Positions 1 through 9,320 of a stretch of 64,000 nucleotides of DNA are shown here, one piece after another. Source of the DNA: JASDSY01 sp041441465. GTDB taxonomy: Bacteria > Muiribacteriota > UBA9980. The notes beneath the pieces are model-generated. The model saw nothing but the letters and a program-made list of their open reading frames with translations, was not told the DNA's origin and ran no database searches. The stretch lies in the NCBI GenBank assembly GCA_041441465.1, contig JASDSY010000022.1:248001-312000 (forward strand), given 5' to 3'. Positions within the stretch are counted from its first letter, which is position 1, and each line of letters opens with the position of its first letter. The translations under genes were made by a program, and so were the position numbers.

Positions 1-104
1 TTTATATATCACATTTTTTAATTTAATTGCATAATAATTCATATATATGATATTATTATTATCACTAAAAAAGCAATCTGATTCGATATCGGCGGAGAAA
101 TTTG

Positions 105-1163
105 ATGTTAAGCAAAATCGTATTATTAATACCGGCATTAGATCCAGATGAAAAATTTATTTCAATCATAGGAAATCTCAAAAACAACGGATTTAATAAC
201 ATCGTAATAGTCGACGACGGAAGCGATGAATATCATAAAGATATTTTCAGGCGGATTTCCGATGAAAACCTCGCGCATGTTTTAACTCATGCCGTTAATT
301 TAGGCAAAGGCCGCGCCCTTAAAACAGGAATTAATCATATACTGAACGTTTTTCCAGACTGCCGCGGCGTAATTACCGCCGATAGCGACGGCCAGCATAA
401 GCCTGACGATATTAAAAGGGTCGCGCAAGATTTTTTAGAACATCCTGAAAGTTTAATTTTAGGATCGAGAAGCTTTTCAATGGGAGACAAAAATATACCA
501 TTTAGAAGTAAATTCGGAAATTTACTGACTATAAAAATATTCGGGTTTTTATCAGGAATAAAAATCAGCGATACACAGACGGGATTACGCGCAATTCCCA
601 AAAGTTTCATGAAAATTTTACTTAACGTCCAGGGCGAACGCTTTGATTTTGAAATGTACATGCTCATGGAATGCAGGCGCCTTTTAGTCCCGATCCGCGA
701 AGTATTTATCGAAACCATCTACATCGCAGAAAATAAATCCTCACATTTTAACCCGCTTATCGACTCAATAAAAATATATTATATTTTCCTGAAATATATT
801 TTTTCATCCCTGTTGACGACGATAATCGATTTTATAGTATTCTACATGATTACAACCCTCGGCGTCGGAATTGGAATTGCCATGTTCTGGGCACGAGTCG
901 TAGCTTCGCTCGCTAATTTTACCATAAACAGGTCAGCGGTATTTGAAAGCAAAAATAAAATCTACCAGGACCTTATAAAATACTACGGCCTTGTAGTGGT
1001 ATCAGGAATAACGTCTTACCTTTTAATCATGCTTATGAAAAACCATATGGCCTTAAGTACAATCTGTTCTAAAATCATAGCCGAAAGCTTTCTGTTTCTT
1101 ATAAATTACAGCCTGCAAAATAATTATGTGTTCAAAAACACGAAACGAGAAAACAATGAATAA
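105..1163 (+). CDS. GT2 glycosyltransferase fused to GtrA-like membrane domain
   Basis: Residues 1-230 form a GT-A fold of the DPM1/DPG-synthase kind: VDDGSD near residues 37-42, the metal-binding DSD near 93-95, and a TQTGLR loop. This points to transfer of a sugar from NDP-sugar to polyprenyl phosphate at the inner face of the membrane. Residues about 235-345 hold four hydrophobic segments with the GtrA-type signature (ANFTINRSAVF), a family thought to flip polyprenyl-linked sugars. Fusion of synthase and flippase is known in this family. The ATG at 105 is preferred over TTG at 102 because GGAG at 94-97 is 7 bases upstream. The next gene overlaps its end, so it is the first visible gene of a polysaccharide operon that may begin left of the window. 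Confidence 0.88.
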   Translation: MLSKIVLLIPALDPDEKFISIIGNLKNNGFNNIVIVDDGSDEYHKDIFRRISDENLAHVLTHAVNLGKGRALKTGINHILNVFPDCRGVITADSDGQHKPDDIKRVAQDFLEHPESLILGSRSFSMGDKNIPFRSKFGNLLTIKIFGFLSGIKISDTQTGLRAIPKSFMKILLNVQGERFDFEMYMLMECRRLLVPIREVFIETIYIAENKSSHFNPLIDSIKIYYIFLKYIFSSLLTTIIDFIVFYMITTLGVGIGIAMFWARVVASLANFTINRSAVFESKNKIYQDLIKYYGLVVVSGITSYLLIMLMKNHMALSTICSKIIAESFLFLINYSLQNNYVFKNTKRENNE

Positions 1164-1785
1164 AACGGATTGGGACAGTTACTATAACAAGCCTTATAAA
1201 TCGGCGTCTTTTACCAGAAAGATCACTCAAAACGCCTTGATTGAATATATAAAAAAATATTCCGCATTAAAAACTGATTTCACGATTTGCGAATTAGGCG
1301 GCGCCAACAGCTGTTTTTATAACGCGCTCGCCTCAGAGTTTAAACCTTCAAAATACATCATAATAGATAATAACGAAATCGGCCTGAAAAAATTTAACGA
1401 AACGCATAATCAGTCCTGCCCGGTCGAACTGATTAACGAAAACATTCTAGCTATGAATAATTACAATAAAAAAAGCGATGTAGTTTTTTCAGTCGGGCTG
1501 ATCGAGCATTTTAGCGAAAGCGACACTGTCCTTGCCGTAAAATCTCACTTCGATCTCGTGGAAAAAAATGGAATAGTGATAATCAGCGTTCCGACACCCA
1601 CATTTTTATATAATATAATAAGAAAAGCCGCGGAACTTGCCGGAATGTGGATATTCCACGACGAAACGCCGATTCCTGCCGTATCAGCGCTTAGTATTTT
1701 TAAGAAATTCGGCGAAGTCATCGACCATAAGATTTTGTGGCTACTGGGCCTCACGCAGGTTATGGCCGTTATCAAGAAAAAATAA
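1156..1785 (+). CDS. Class I SAM-dependent methyltransferase
   Basis: A methyltransferase-type Rossmann protein of about 209 residues. The motif I equivalent reads CELGGANS and is followed by a FSVGLIEHF segment typical of the Methyltransf_11/12 group. The ATG at 1156 overlaps the upstream glycosyltransferase by 8 bases, implying translational coupling; the frame stays open further upstream to 1126, but that part lies inside the previous gene. The context suggests methylation of a sugar or glycolipid intermediate, but the substrate cannot be read from sequence. Confidence 0.8.
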   Translation: MNKTDWDSYYNKPYKSASFTRKITQNALIEYIKKYSALKTDFTICELGGANSCFYNALASEFKPSKYIIIDNNEIGLKKFNETHNQSCPVELINENILAMNNYNKKSDVVFSVGLIEHFSESDTVLAVKSHFDLVEKNGIVIISVPTPTFLYNIIRKAAELAGMWIFHDETPIPAVSALSIFKKFGEVIDHKILWLLGLTQVMAVIKKK

Positions 1786-1795
1786 AGGAAATATA

Positions 1796-3577
1796 ATGCC
1801 ATTTTTATTAGGAATTCTCGGATTTTTACAAATATGTTTCATTCCCGGCGCAATCATCCATAGAATGTGGTTTGGAAAGACTGATTTTTCAGAATATGTT
1901 CCGGCATCGTTTGCGCTGAGCCTGATAATAAACTGGTGCATGGTGTTTTTATTGACCGCCCTGAAAATATATATCCAGCCGGTAATGATATTAATAACCA
2001 TGATCGAAATATTTTTTTTACTTCGATTATTTTATTTTACACAGCCTCAAAAAAATGAAAAGATATCATTAAATGAAATTATCAGAAATGTTAAAATGGC
2101 CGGATCAATTGACAACATCCATAATATGTTGTCAATATTATTTTGCTCGTTCATCTTATTTAATTTCGTATATATAATCCCTTACGCAGGCAAAATATTC
2201 ACCGAAGGCGACGCCGTTATTTCCTGGAACAGGTGGGCGGTTGACTGGGCCAACAATATTTTTCCGATTTTAACATGGAACTATCCGCAGCTATTGCCGG
2301 CTAACTGGTCAATAAGTTACGTAATCCAGGGGAATACATATATTCAGTTTTTCGCTTTCGCTTCAGTCTTGCTATTTGTACCAATAACATTGATATTTAT
2401 ATACGATTCATGGAAAAAAACGGGGCACTTTTACTGGCTGGTTTTCGGGCTGTTATATACGCTGTCTTTAAAATTAACACACATCAATACCGGTTACGGC
2501 TATGCCGATGTTCCGGTCGCGTGCCTGGCTGTCATTTCGCTTATATGCCTCTTTAACGCGCGGCATTTTGCCACGGACGATAAACTCTCATTTAAATACC
2601 TGCTGTTAAGCGCAATAATAGCCGCCGGCTCGGCAGTGACAAAACAGGCCGGAATTTATTTAGTCATAACTTATTTTATTATCGTATGGCACTGGTCGCG
2701 AAATAAACTGCTGCCAGATACTGTAATAAATTCTAAAAACAATATAAAACTGATTGCCACAAATGTTTTAATATGGGTAGTCTGGTATCTTTTCACTCAA
2801 TACAGGATAATCAGCGGCGAATTTAACTCCGAAGCCTCATTCATCATGAATGATATCCATGGCGGCCGGACTTATATACAGCGTTTATCACTCGCGTTTA
2901 ACAACTGGCCCGCGCCTTTTGTAGCCTCGATCCTCTGCCTGCCGGCAATTGTTAACACCGGCTTTACCGCATTATCCGTAATGGGCATTATTTTTGTCTT
3001 TTTATGGGGTTTTTTATTAAGTTATGATATCCGCAACTGTATAATAAGCTTTCCGATGATTTTAATCTCTTTATCATGGCTGATAACAACCGAACCTATA
3101 ACCAGAATTTTCACCAAATTATCTAACGCGATTCTGGAAATTAATCTGGGCATATTGCGAAATATTTTTATTGCCATAACTATTTTTACACTAGCTATCG
3201 TATCTATTAAATTCGACCAGAACTATCTAAATCAAAGGCAGGAAAAATACGCACGCCTGATAGGAACTGAAAATATAAATAATATGATTTACAAGGCATT
3301 TGATAAATACGGCAGCGGCGAAATTTTGTCAAATTATCAATTTATCGGATATCTTCCAGGCACAAAAGGATTGTTAAAACTATTTTATTTTAAAAACAAC
3401 GATACACTTGAAGGGTTTAAAAATTTTGAGTCTGTTGCCAAGTCAAAATATTATCTCATTCCGCAAAAAACAAATGAAGAAATAGCCAAATATATAAAGG
3501 AACAGGAAAAACTCAATCGCATAATATTTCTTGAAAGCGCCAATGGTTATACGTTGTACTTAAAAGAAAACAAGTAA
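1796..3577 (+). CDS. Polytopic GT-C-like glycosyltransferase / membrane protein
   Basis: About 593 residues with roughly 12 hydrophobic segments. After the first few helices comes a hydrophilic loop with GDAVISWNRWAVDW; an acidic residue in this loop is the usual catalytic feature of polyprenyl-phosphate-dependent GT-C enzymes (ArnT/PMT class). A soluble tail of about 110 residues follows the last helix. The ATG at 1796 has AAAGGAA at 1784-1790 and lies 10 bases after the methyltransferase stop; the frame is open back to 1637, but that stretch shadows the previous gene. The likely role is sugar transfer at the outer membrane face, using the lipid-linked sugar made by the first gene. An O-antigen-ligase-like role is not excluded. 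Confidence 0.7.
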   Translation: MPFLLGILGFLQICFIPGAIIHRMWFGKTDFSEYVPASFALSLIINWCMVFLLTALKIYIQPVMILITMIEIFFLLRLFYFTQPQKNEKISLNEIIRNVKMAGSIDNIHNMLSILFCSFILFNFVYIIPYAGKIFTEGDAVISWNRWAVDWANNIFPILTWNYPQLLPANWSISYVIQGNTYIQFFAFASVLLFVPITLIFIYDSWKKTGHFYWLVFGLLYTLSLKLTHINTGYGYADVPVACLAVISLICLFNARHFATDDKLSFKYLLLSAIIAAGSAVTKQAGIYLVITYFIIVWHWSRNKLLPDTVINSKNNIKLIATNVLIWVVWYLFTQYRIISGEFNSEASFIMNDIHGGRTYIQRLSLAFNNWPAPFVASILCLPAIVNTGFTALSVMGIIFVFLWGFLLSYDIRNCIISFPMILISLSWLITTEPITRIFTKLSNAILEINLGILRNIFIAITIFTLAIVSIKFDQNYLNQRQEKYARLIGTENINNMIYKAFDKYGSGEILSNYQFIGYLPGTKGLLKLFYFKNNDTLEGFKNFESVAKSKYYLIPQKTNEEIAKYIKEQEKLNRIIFLESANGYTLYLKENK

Positions 3578-3617
3578 TTCATCATTAATTTTTATTCAAG
3601 ATATTAATCCTTATAAA

Positions 3618-3646
3618 TTGCCAACAATATCCGAATATGTTATAAT
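3618..3646 (+). promoter_or_regulatory. Sigma-70-type promoter with extended -10
   Basis: TTGCCA (3618-3623), a 17-base spacer, then TATAAT (3641-3646) preceded by TGt. It lies 28 bases before the TTG start at 3674 and begins a second transcription unit inside the polysaccharide block. Confidence 0.7.
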
Positions 3647-3673
3647 TTTTTCAACTTTAACTGGAGATATATA

Positions 3674-4897
3674 TTGAAGACAATTTTTTTAATAGATAAT
3701 TTATCAGACGGGCATCATACCACATATATGAAGTTTTTCTCAAAAGCGATCATCGAGCTCGGGCACAAGGTCGTTTTACTTTGCCCGAACCCCGAAGAAG
3801 TGAAGAAATGGGTCACAATGAATTCCAGTTCATATTCAAATTTCGACGCGTTTTTTTTCGAAGAAGAATTTTATTTTACTCCTTCGTATAATATTCCAGT
3901 AATAAACACGCTTGAATCGATATTTTTTCATACGGCCAAGTTTTCGAAAATAAGTTCCGCAATCAGCGAAGTTTTTAAAAAAAACGGATTAAAGCCGGAC
4001 CTGGTATTTTTTTTATTTCTTGATAACTGCATGAATAAAAACCACGTCAATTTTTTGATAAATATGGTGTTTAAATATAAATGGACAGGATTATACTTCT
4101 GGGCCGGCAAATCGCTTGAATATAAAAATGGGATTTTGGAAAAATTACTGCCGTTTCGTAATGACATAAATCTTTTAAATTCTAATAATTGCCAATCGGT
4201 ATGTATTTTAAACGAATATGCCGCCGGGCATTTAAAAAAACTGATTAACAAAGAAGTTTATATCCTTCCGGATTTCGCGGATAACGCGGCAATTGACGAA
4301 CAATTCGAGCCGGCCAACGAAATAAGGCAAAAAGCGAACGGCCGGAAAATAGTTTGCTTAATAGGCGCCCTTGACAGAAGGAAGTCGGTTCTTACTTTAT
4401 TAAAGGCCGCCGAGCTTTTAGACAAAAATCAATTTTATTTTGTTATCGCCGGGAAATTTTATGAACGCAGTTTTTCCGAAGACGAAAAAAATTTTATTTT
4501 AAATATTGCCAAAACGCCTCCGGAAAATTTTTATTTTTACCTCCAGACGATCCCGGATGAAAATAAATTCAACGCTTTTATAAAAAACAGCGATTATTTA
4601 TTCGCTGTTTATGAAAATTTCCCGAATAGCAGCAATATATTAACCAAAGCGGCTATATTCAAAAAAATGGTCATTACCTCAAACCGTTATTGCATGGCCG
4701 AAAGAAACATAAAGTATCATCTCGGCGTAACTGCCACCGAAAACGATCCTCAGGCCCTGGCAGCGGCCATATCTGAACTGCCGGCGAAAGAAAAAGATAT
4801 AAAAGCTAATTTTGACGAATATTTAAACTGCCATTCCATTGAAAGGTTATATAAGCAACTTACAATAATTTTAAATAACGACGGAGCCACAAAATGA
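3674..4897 (+). CDS. GT4-like glycosyltransferase (GT-B fold)
   Basis: A 407-residue GT-B protein. The N-terminal half carries the acceptor-side fold (LIDNLSDGHHTTYM) and the C-terminal half a donor-binding Rossmann fold (VCLIGALDRRKSVLTLLKA, then YLFAVYENFPNSSNILTKA). The usual EX7E motif is weak: the second acidic residue is not obvious, so donor-site chemistry may differ. The start is TTG with GGAG at 3663-3666. The last four bases overlap the ATG of the next gene. Its product probably extends a surface polysaccharide chain. Confidence 0.78.
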   Translation: MKTIFLIDNLSDGHHTTYMKFFSKAIIELGHKVVLLCPNPEEVKKWVTMNSSSYSNFDAFFFEEEFYFTPSYNIPVINTLESIFFHTAKFSKISSAISEVFKKNGLKPDLVFFLFLDNCMNKNHVNFLINMVFKYKWTGLYFWAGKSLEYKNGILEKLLPFRNDINLLNSNNCQSVCILNEYAAGHLKKLINKEVYILPDFADNAAIDEQFEPANEIRQKANGRKIVCLIGALDRRKSVLTLLKAAELLDKNQFYFVIAGKFYERSFSEDEKNFILNIAKTPPENFYFYLQTIPDENKFNAFIKNSDYLFAVYENFPNSSNILTKAAIFKKMVITSNRYCMAERNIKYHLGVTATENDPQALAAAISELPAKEKDIKANFDEYLNCHSIERLYKQLTIILNNDGATK

Positions 4898-5796
4898 ATT
4901 ATCTCACTAAAATAAAAAATAAAATTTCAAGGTTCTATTCATACATGATACAACTTAAGTGGGCGTTAAAATCATACAGGATCGGCCATTATTATTCGCC
5001 ATATCCCGATATATTTTATATAAAGGAACAGGAAAAAAATATATGGAAAACGCCGCCGGATTTCCTGCCCGGAATAAAATTGAACATCGAAAAACAGTTA
5101 GAGCTTTTTAATGAATTCAAAAAATATTACGATCAGATACCTTTTAAAGAACATAAAACCAACCAAACCAGATATTATTTTGATAATGACGCCTATTCAT
5201 ATTTCGACGCCGTTTCGCTTTATTCGATGATAAGGTTTTTAAAGCCGAAAAACATCATCGAAGTCGGATCGGGTTATTCATCCGCGTTAATGATGGACGT
5301 TAATGAAATTTTTTTCAATAATTCAATCGATATGGAATTTATAGAGCCTTATGCCGACCGTTTAAAATCGCTTATGAGCGAAAAAGATTTTTCAAAATAT
5401 AAAATAACTGAAAGCTTTATCCAGAATTTAGATTTAAGCCATTTTGAAACACTTTCGGATAATGATATTTTATTTATAGACTCGACCCACGTCTCCAAGC
5501 TCCATAGCGACGTCAATTACATTTTTTTTGAAATCCTGCCGCGCCTGAAAAAAGAGGTTTACATACATTTTCACGATATTTTTTATCCATTTGAATACCC
5601 CAAGCAATGGGTTTATAACGGCACTTTATGGAATGAAGCTTATCTTTTAAGGGCATTTTTACAATATAACGATTCCTTTGAAGTAGTATTTTTTAACACC
5701 TGCTTCGAACATTTTCATAAGGAAAAAATCGCCAGGGACATGCCTATCTGCTTAAAAAATACCGGCGGCAGCATATGGCTGAAAAAAATCCGCTAG
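4894..5796 (+). CDS. SAM methyltransferase of the Methyltransf_24 type
   Basis: A 300-residue protein with a SAM-binding Rossmann motif IIEVGSGYSSALMMD near residue 125 and a downstream LFIDSTHVSKLHSDVNYIF acidic/His loop followed by HFHDIFYPFEYP. This pattern is typical of class I methyltransferases found in polysaccharide clusters, where they methylate sugars. It starts on the ATGA overlap with the preceding glycosyltransferase, so the two are translationally coupled. The acceptor is unknown. Confidence 0.75.
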   Translation: MNYLTKIKNKISRFYSYMIQLKWALKSYRIGHYYSPYPDIFYIKEQEKNIWKTPPDFLPGIKLNIEKQLELFNEFKKYYDQIPFKEHKTNQTRYYFDNDAYSYFDAVSLYSMIRFLKPKNIIEVGSGYSSALMMDVNEIFFNNSIDMEFIEPYADRLKSLMSEKDFSKYKITESFIQNLDLSHFETLSDNDILFIDSTHVSKLHSDVNYIFFEILPRLKKEVYIHFHDIFYPFEYPKQWVYNGTLWNEAYLLRAFLQYNDSFEVVFFNTCFEHFHKEKIARDMPICLKNTGGSIWLKKIR

Positions 5797-5809
5797 CCGG
5801 AGGTATAAT

Positions 5810-7063
5810 ATGAAAGTACTGCAAATAAATTCGAACAACTCAGGCGGGACAGCTAAGGCTACAGCGAGGCTTCATGCCGCATTAAATCTTATCGGCGTTG
5901 ACTCAAACATACTGTCGAAAGACGATTTTCCACTTGCGCACGAGAAGACTTTTCAGCTGATTAAAAATAAAATAACTTCAAAAATGGCCGCAAAGATAAA
6001 ATCTTTTGCCGCAAGGATATGGCTTAAATTTTATAACAAAAAAAATGGCGAACCTTTTTCAGTTTTACCATGTTTCAACGATAACATAAACGCCGCGGCA
6101 GAAAAAATTTTGCCTGACATCATACATTTGCAGTGGATCGGCGACGGCTTTATGGCGCCAGAAACCATTAAAAATTTTAAAAAACCGGTTTTAATGACAC
6201 TACATGACAGCGGAATATTTACCGGCGGCTGTCATTTTCCGTTGCAATGTACACGTTATCAGGATTCGTGCGGTTCTTGCCCTGCGCTTAATTCAAACAA
6301 CGCTAATGACCTGTCATATCAAATATTGAAAAGGAAGAAAAATGCGCTTTTAAACTCAAAACTTACATTAGTTTCGCCAAGCCGCTGGATGGCGGAATGC
6401 GCAAAAAAAAGTTCACTTTTTTGTAATGCCGATATTGAAATAATACCTAATGGCATCGATTTAAAAATATTCAAGCCGCTGGATAAATCATATGCCAAAA
6501 GAGTACTTTCATTACCTGAAAATAAAAAAATACTTCTTTTCGGCGCGCTGCGCTATAACGACTTTCCGATTAAAGGCTATCCTTTTTTAATAAGCGCATT
6601 GCAAAAATTATCCTGTCATAAAAATGAATATGAAATAGCAACATTCGGCTCCGCAGCCAAAAATGATGAAATCGAAAACCTTGGTTTTAAAACACATTCA
6701 TTCGGGCGGCTTAACGATGAGATTTCGCTTGCATTGCTTTATGCGGCCGCAGATATTTTTATAACGCCGTCAATGACTGAATCGTTCGGGCTCACCGCAT
6801 TAGAAGCCATCGCATGCGGCACCCCGGTCGCCGCATTTGCAGTCGGCGGCATTCCCGACATAATCGAAGATAAATTCAATGGAATCCTTGCGCACCCATT
6901 TGACGAAAGTGAATTGGCTGCCGGAATTGAATGGATAATCGGCTATAATGACAGATACTTAAAATTATCCTCAAACGCACGTGCAAAAGCAGAGAAAGAA
7001 TTTGATATAATTGATGTTGCAAGAAAATATCAGTTGTTATATAATAAGCTGTTATGTAATTAA
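5810..7063 (+). CDS. GT4 family glycosyltransferase
   Basis: A 417-residue GT-B enzyme with a full set of GT4 features. The N-terminal half carries LPDIIHLQWI and the cysteine-bearing FTGGCH...CGSCPAL loop seen in WbaZ-like and many LPS or exopolysaccharide transferases. The C-terminal half carries VSPSRWMAECAKK, NGIDLKIF and the EX7E catalytic/donor site ESFGLTALEA followed by CGTPVAAFAVGGIPDII. It sits 13 bases after the methyltransferase with AGCCGGAGG just upstream. Donor and acceptor sugars cannot be assigned. Confidence 0.88.
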   Translation: MKVLQINSNNSGGTAKATARLHAALNLIGVDSNILSKDDFPLAHEKTFQLIKNKITSKMAAKIKSFAARIWLKFYNKKNGEPFSVLPCFNDNINAAAEKILPDIIHLQWIGDGFMAPETIKNFKKPVLMTLHDSGIFTGGCHFPLQCTRYQDSCGSCPALNSNNANDLSYQILKRKKNALLNSKLTLVSPSRWMAECAKKSSLFCNADIEIIPNGIDLKIFKPLDKSYAKRVLSLPENKKILLFGALRYNDFPIKGYPFLISALQKLSCHKNEYEIATFGSAAKNDEIENLGFKTHSFGRLNDEISLALLYAAADIFITPSMTESFGLTALEAIACGTPVAAFAVGGIPDIIEDKFNGILAHPFDESELAAGIEWIIGYNDRYLKLSSNARAKAEKEFDIIDVARKYQLLYNKLLCN

Positions 7064-7130
7064 AAAATAAATTTACAATATTAAATATAGCAGCTTTTTT
7101 TACCATGAGATTATTTTGCAAAAAAATCCT

Positions 7131-7161
7131 TTTTAGTAAATAGCCAAAATATTTACTAAAA
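7131..7161 (+). terminator. Perfect 12-bp hairpin without a strong U-tract
   Basis: TTTTAGTAAATA (7131-7142), a 7-base loop, then the exact reverse complement (7150-7161), between two glycosyltransferase genes. The stem is AT-only and only a short T-run follows, so it may be a weak terminator or a processing site. Confidence 0.4.
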
Positions 7162-7235
7162 TTTTAGAATATATAAACCTTTAATATAAATTTTTAAATC
7201 AATACGGATTATATTACCGGAGCGCTTGCAATACC

Positions 7236-8189
7236 ATGAATGAAAAATTAGTTTCAATTGCGATGGCCACATATAACGGCGGAAAATTCTTAAGAAAACA
7301 GCTCGATTCTATATACTCACAATCATACAAAAATATCGAAGTTATTGTTTGCGACGACTGCTCTATTGATGATACCGCCGAAATTTTAAAACAATATAAT
7401 TTTAAACATGGATTAAAATATTATATAAACGACAAAAACCTTGGGTTTGTAAAAAATTTTGAAAAGGCCATAACATTATGCACGGGCGAATATATCGCAT
7501 TAGCTGACCAGGACGATTTATGGCACAATGACAAAATCGAAACGCTCATTGGCAATATTGGAAATTACGCTTTAATATGTTCAGATGCGGCCGTCATAGA
7601 CGGCAGTGGCAGTGAAACAGCCGACTCATTCTTAAAATATTCCGGCAAATATGCATCTTCTGATCGTGATTACAGGCTGTTTACTTTTTATAATTTTGTG
7701 ACTGGCTGTACATGCCTTTTTAAACGTGAATTATTAAGCCAAGCTTTGCCGTTCCCTGAATATCAAAATTATCACGACTGGTGGCTGGCATTATGCGCAT
7801 CAAAGATGTCAGGAGTCAAATTTCTGGACACTAAACTTGTAGATTATAGACAACATGGCGGCAATGTCGGAGGAGCGGAAAAGTCAAACTGGTTGTTTTT
7901 TTTATTCGGAAGATTTTTCAATAGATTTTTTAATAAGTCAAAACATGGTCAGGTAAAAAAAGCTTATTATTCATTATATAAAAGATGCTGCGGACTGTAT
8001 AATTCAGATATCTTCAATTCTGAAGAAAAAAAATATATCAAAAATGCTATAATATATTACGAAGACATATTAAAAACAAAGGTGCATTTCAAGGCATTTA
8101 AAATAGCGTTAAAATATTCAAATTATATTTTCCCGGAAACAAGATGGCCATTTAAATTAAGAGCAATTTTAGAAACTTTGTTTAAGTGA
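7236..8189 (+). CDS. GT2 family glycosyltransferase (rhamnosyltransferase-like)
   Basis: A 317-residue GT-A enzyme. Key motifs are VSIAMATYNGGKFL at the start, VCDDCSIDDT (nucleotide site), ALADQDDLW (the DxD-region metal site near residue 92) and YHDWWLAL (the catalytic-base loop of the WcaA/rhamnosyltransferase type). An ACCGGAGCG ribosome site precedes the ATG. It overlaps or abuts the following GT2 gene, so the two probably act in sequence on the same glycan. Confidence 0.86.
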   Translation: MNEKLVSIAMATYNGGKFLRKQLDSIYSQSYKNIEVIVCDDCSIDDTAEILKQYNFKHGLKYYINDKNLGFVKNFEKAITLCTGEYIALADQDDLWHNDKIETLIGNIGNYALICSDAAVIDGSGSETADSFLKYSGKYASSDRDYRLFTFYNFVTGCTCLFKRELLSQALPFPEYQNYHDWWLALCASKMSGVKFLDTKLVDYRQHGGNVGGAEKSNWLFFLFGRFFNRFFNKSKHGQVKKAYYSLYKRCCGLYNSDIFNSEEKKYIKNAIIYYEDILKTKVHFKAFKIALKYSNYIFPETRWPFKLRAILETLFK

Positions 8190-8194
8190 AAGTT

Positions 8195-9226
8195 ATGAAT
8201 AAGACAAATTATCCCAAAGTAAGCATAATAATACCGACATATAACCAGGCGGCTTATATAGAAAAAGCAGTTAAAAGCGCGCTTTCGCAAACTTATAAAA
8301 ATATCGAAGTAATTGTAGCGGACGACTGTTCGAAAGATTCGACATACGAATCAGTGAAATGCTTTACAGCCGACCCGCGGTTCAAATATTTTAGAAATGA
8401 AAAAAATTTAGGGCGCGTCGGGAATTATCATAACGCCCTTTATAACTACGCTTCAGGCGATTGGGCGCTTAATCTCGACGGCGACGACTATCTTTGCGAT
8501 AACACCTACATAGAATACGCCATGAATATACTATCCGCAAATAAAGATAAAAATATAGTCTTTTTCCAGGGCCGACATATAGAGCTTAGTGCATCTGAAA
8601 ATCCGGATGAATATATTTCCAAAAATTCGGAAATCGGTTTTAAAATCTATGACGGCAAAAATTACTTTATAGATTTCGACCGAAAGATCAGTTTCTTTTC
8701 ACATTTAGCCACGATATATAACAGAAAATCAGCTGTAAATATTGGATTTTATCTTTACGACATAATATCGTCAGACCGCGAGTCGCTTTTAAGACTGGCA
8801 TTATGCGGCCGAGTAATAATCAGCGAAAAGATCGCCGGCGTATGGGTCAAGCATGATGAAAACGCTTCGGATTACGAGGCTGTCGATTTCGATAAGTATG
8901 TCATTCCAAATTTAGCTTATATAAACCATCCGGCCGATTTCGCCGTTAAAAGCGGAATTCCAAAAAAAACTGCGGCTGCTTGGAAAAACCGGCACACTCA
9001 TAATTATCTTGTAAGATGTGTATCCAAAATAATCGCCAAAAAAATAAGATGCATAATTAAATTGCAGATTAATGAAATTGCCGGCATTTTTAATATAATT
9101 TCATGGCTTTTACGCAATGAAATTTCAGTTTTGCTCGACTTAAAAACATATTTCAGGTTATTCGTCCACTTACTGTTCGGTTTTAAATTCGTAAATAAAA
9201 TTATCAGGGCTAAAAATAAAATTTAA
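8195..9226 (+). CDS. GT2 family glycosyltransferase
   Basis: A GT-A glycosyltransferase of about 343 residues: VSIIIPTYNQAAYIEKAVKSA at the N-terminus, VIVADDCSKDSTY for UDP/dTDP binding, and NLDGDDYL as the DxD metal site. The C-terminal 90 residues are basic and amphipathic with hydrophobic stretches, suggesting membrane association. ATG at 8195 is chosen; a GTG at 8186 overlapping the previous stop would add three residues and cannot be excluded. It is the last gene of the polysaccharide block. Confidence 0.84.
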   Translation: MNKTNYPKVSIIIPTYNQAAYIEKAVKSALSQTYKNIEVIVADDCSKDSTYESVKCFTADPRFKYFRNEKNLGRVGNYHNALYNYASGDWALNLDGDDYLCDNTYIEYAMNILSANKDKNIVFFQGRHIELSASENPDEYISKNSEIGFKIYDGKNYFIDFDRKISFFSHLATIYNRKSAVNIGFYLYDIISSDRESLLRLALCGRVIISEKIAGVWVKHDENASDYEAVDFDKYVIPNLAYINHPADFAVKSGIPKKTAAAWKNRHTHNYLVRCVSKIIAKKIRCIIKLQINEIAGIFNIISWLLRNEISVLLDLKTYFRLFVHLLFGFKFVNKIIRAKNKI

Positions 9227-9258
9227 TACTCGCTCGCTTCGGCGTTTCTGCGCCAGAT

Positions 9259-9273
9259 ACATCAAGTTGATGT
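9259..9273. promoter_or_regulatory. 7-bp inverted repeat abutting a -35 element
   Basis: ACATCAA g TTGATGT is a perfect odd palindrome whose last base is the first base of the candidate -35 of the pilin promoter. A small hairpin GGCG/CGCC (9241-9254) lies just upstream. A regulator bound here would overlap RNA polymerase, so it is a candidate operator. Confidence 0.35.
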
Positions 9274-9301
9274 TGTATTTTTGTATTTTTTATGCTATAT
9301 T
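9273..9301 (+). promoter_or_regulatory. Promoter of the pseudopilin gene
   Basis: TTGTAT (9273-9278), 17 bases, TATATT (9296-9301) with the TGc extension directly before it. It lies 20 bases upstream of the ATG at 9321. Confidence 0.6.
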
Positions 9302-9320
9302 TTAATTCGAGGTGAGTTTA

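Noticed and set aside
1637..1795. N-terminal extension of the GT-C-like protein
   Set aside because: It lies wholly in another frame of the methyltransferase gene; the ATG at 1796 has a good ribosome site.
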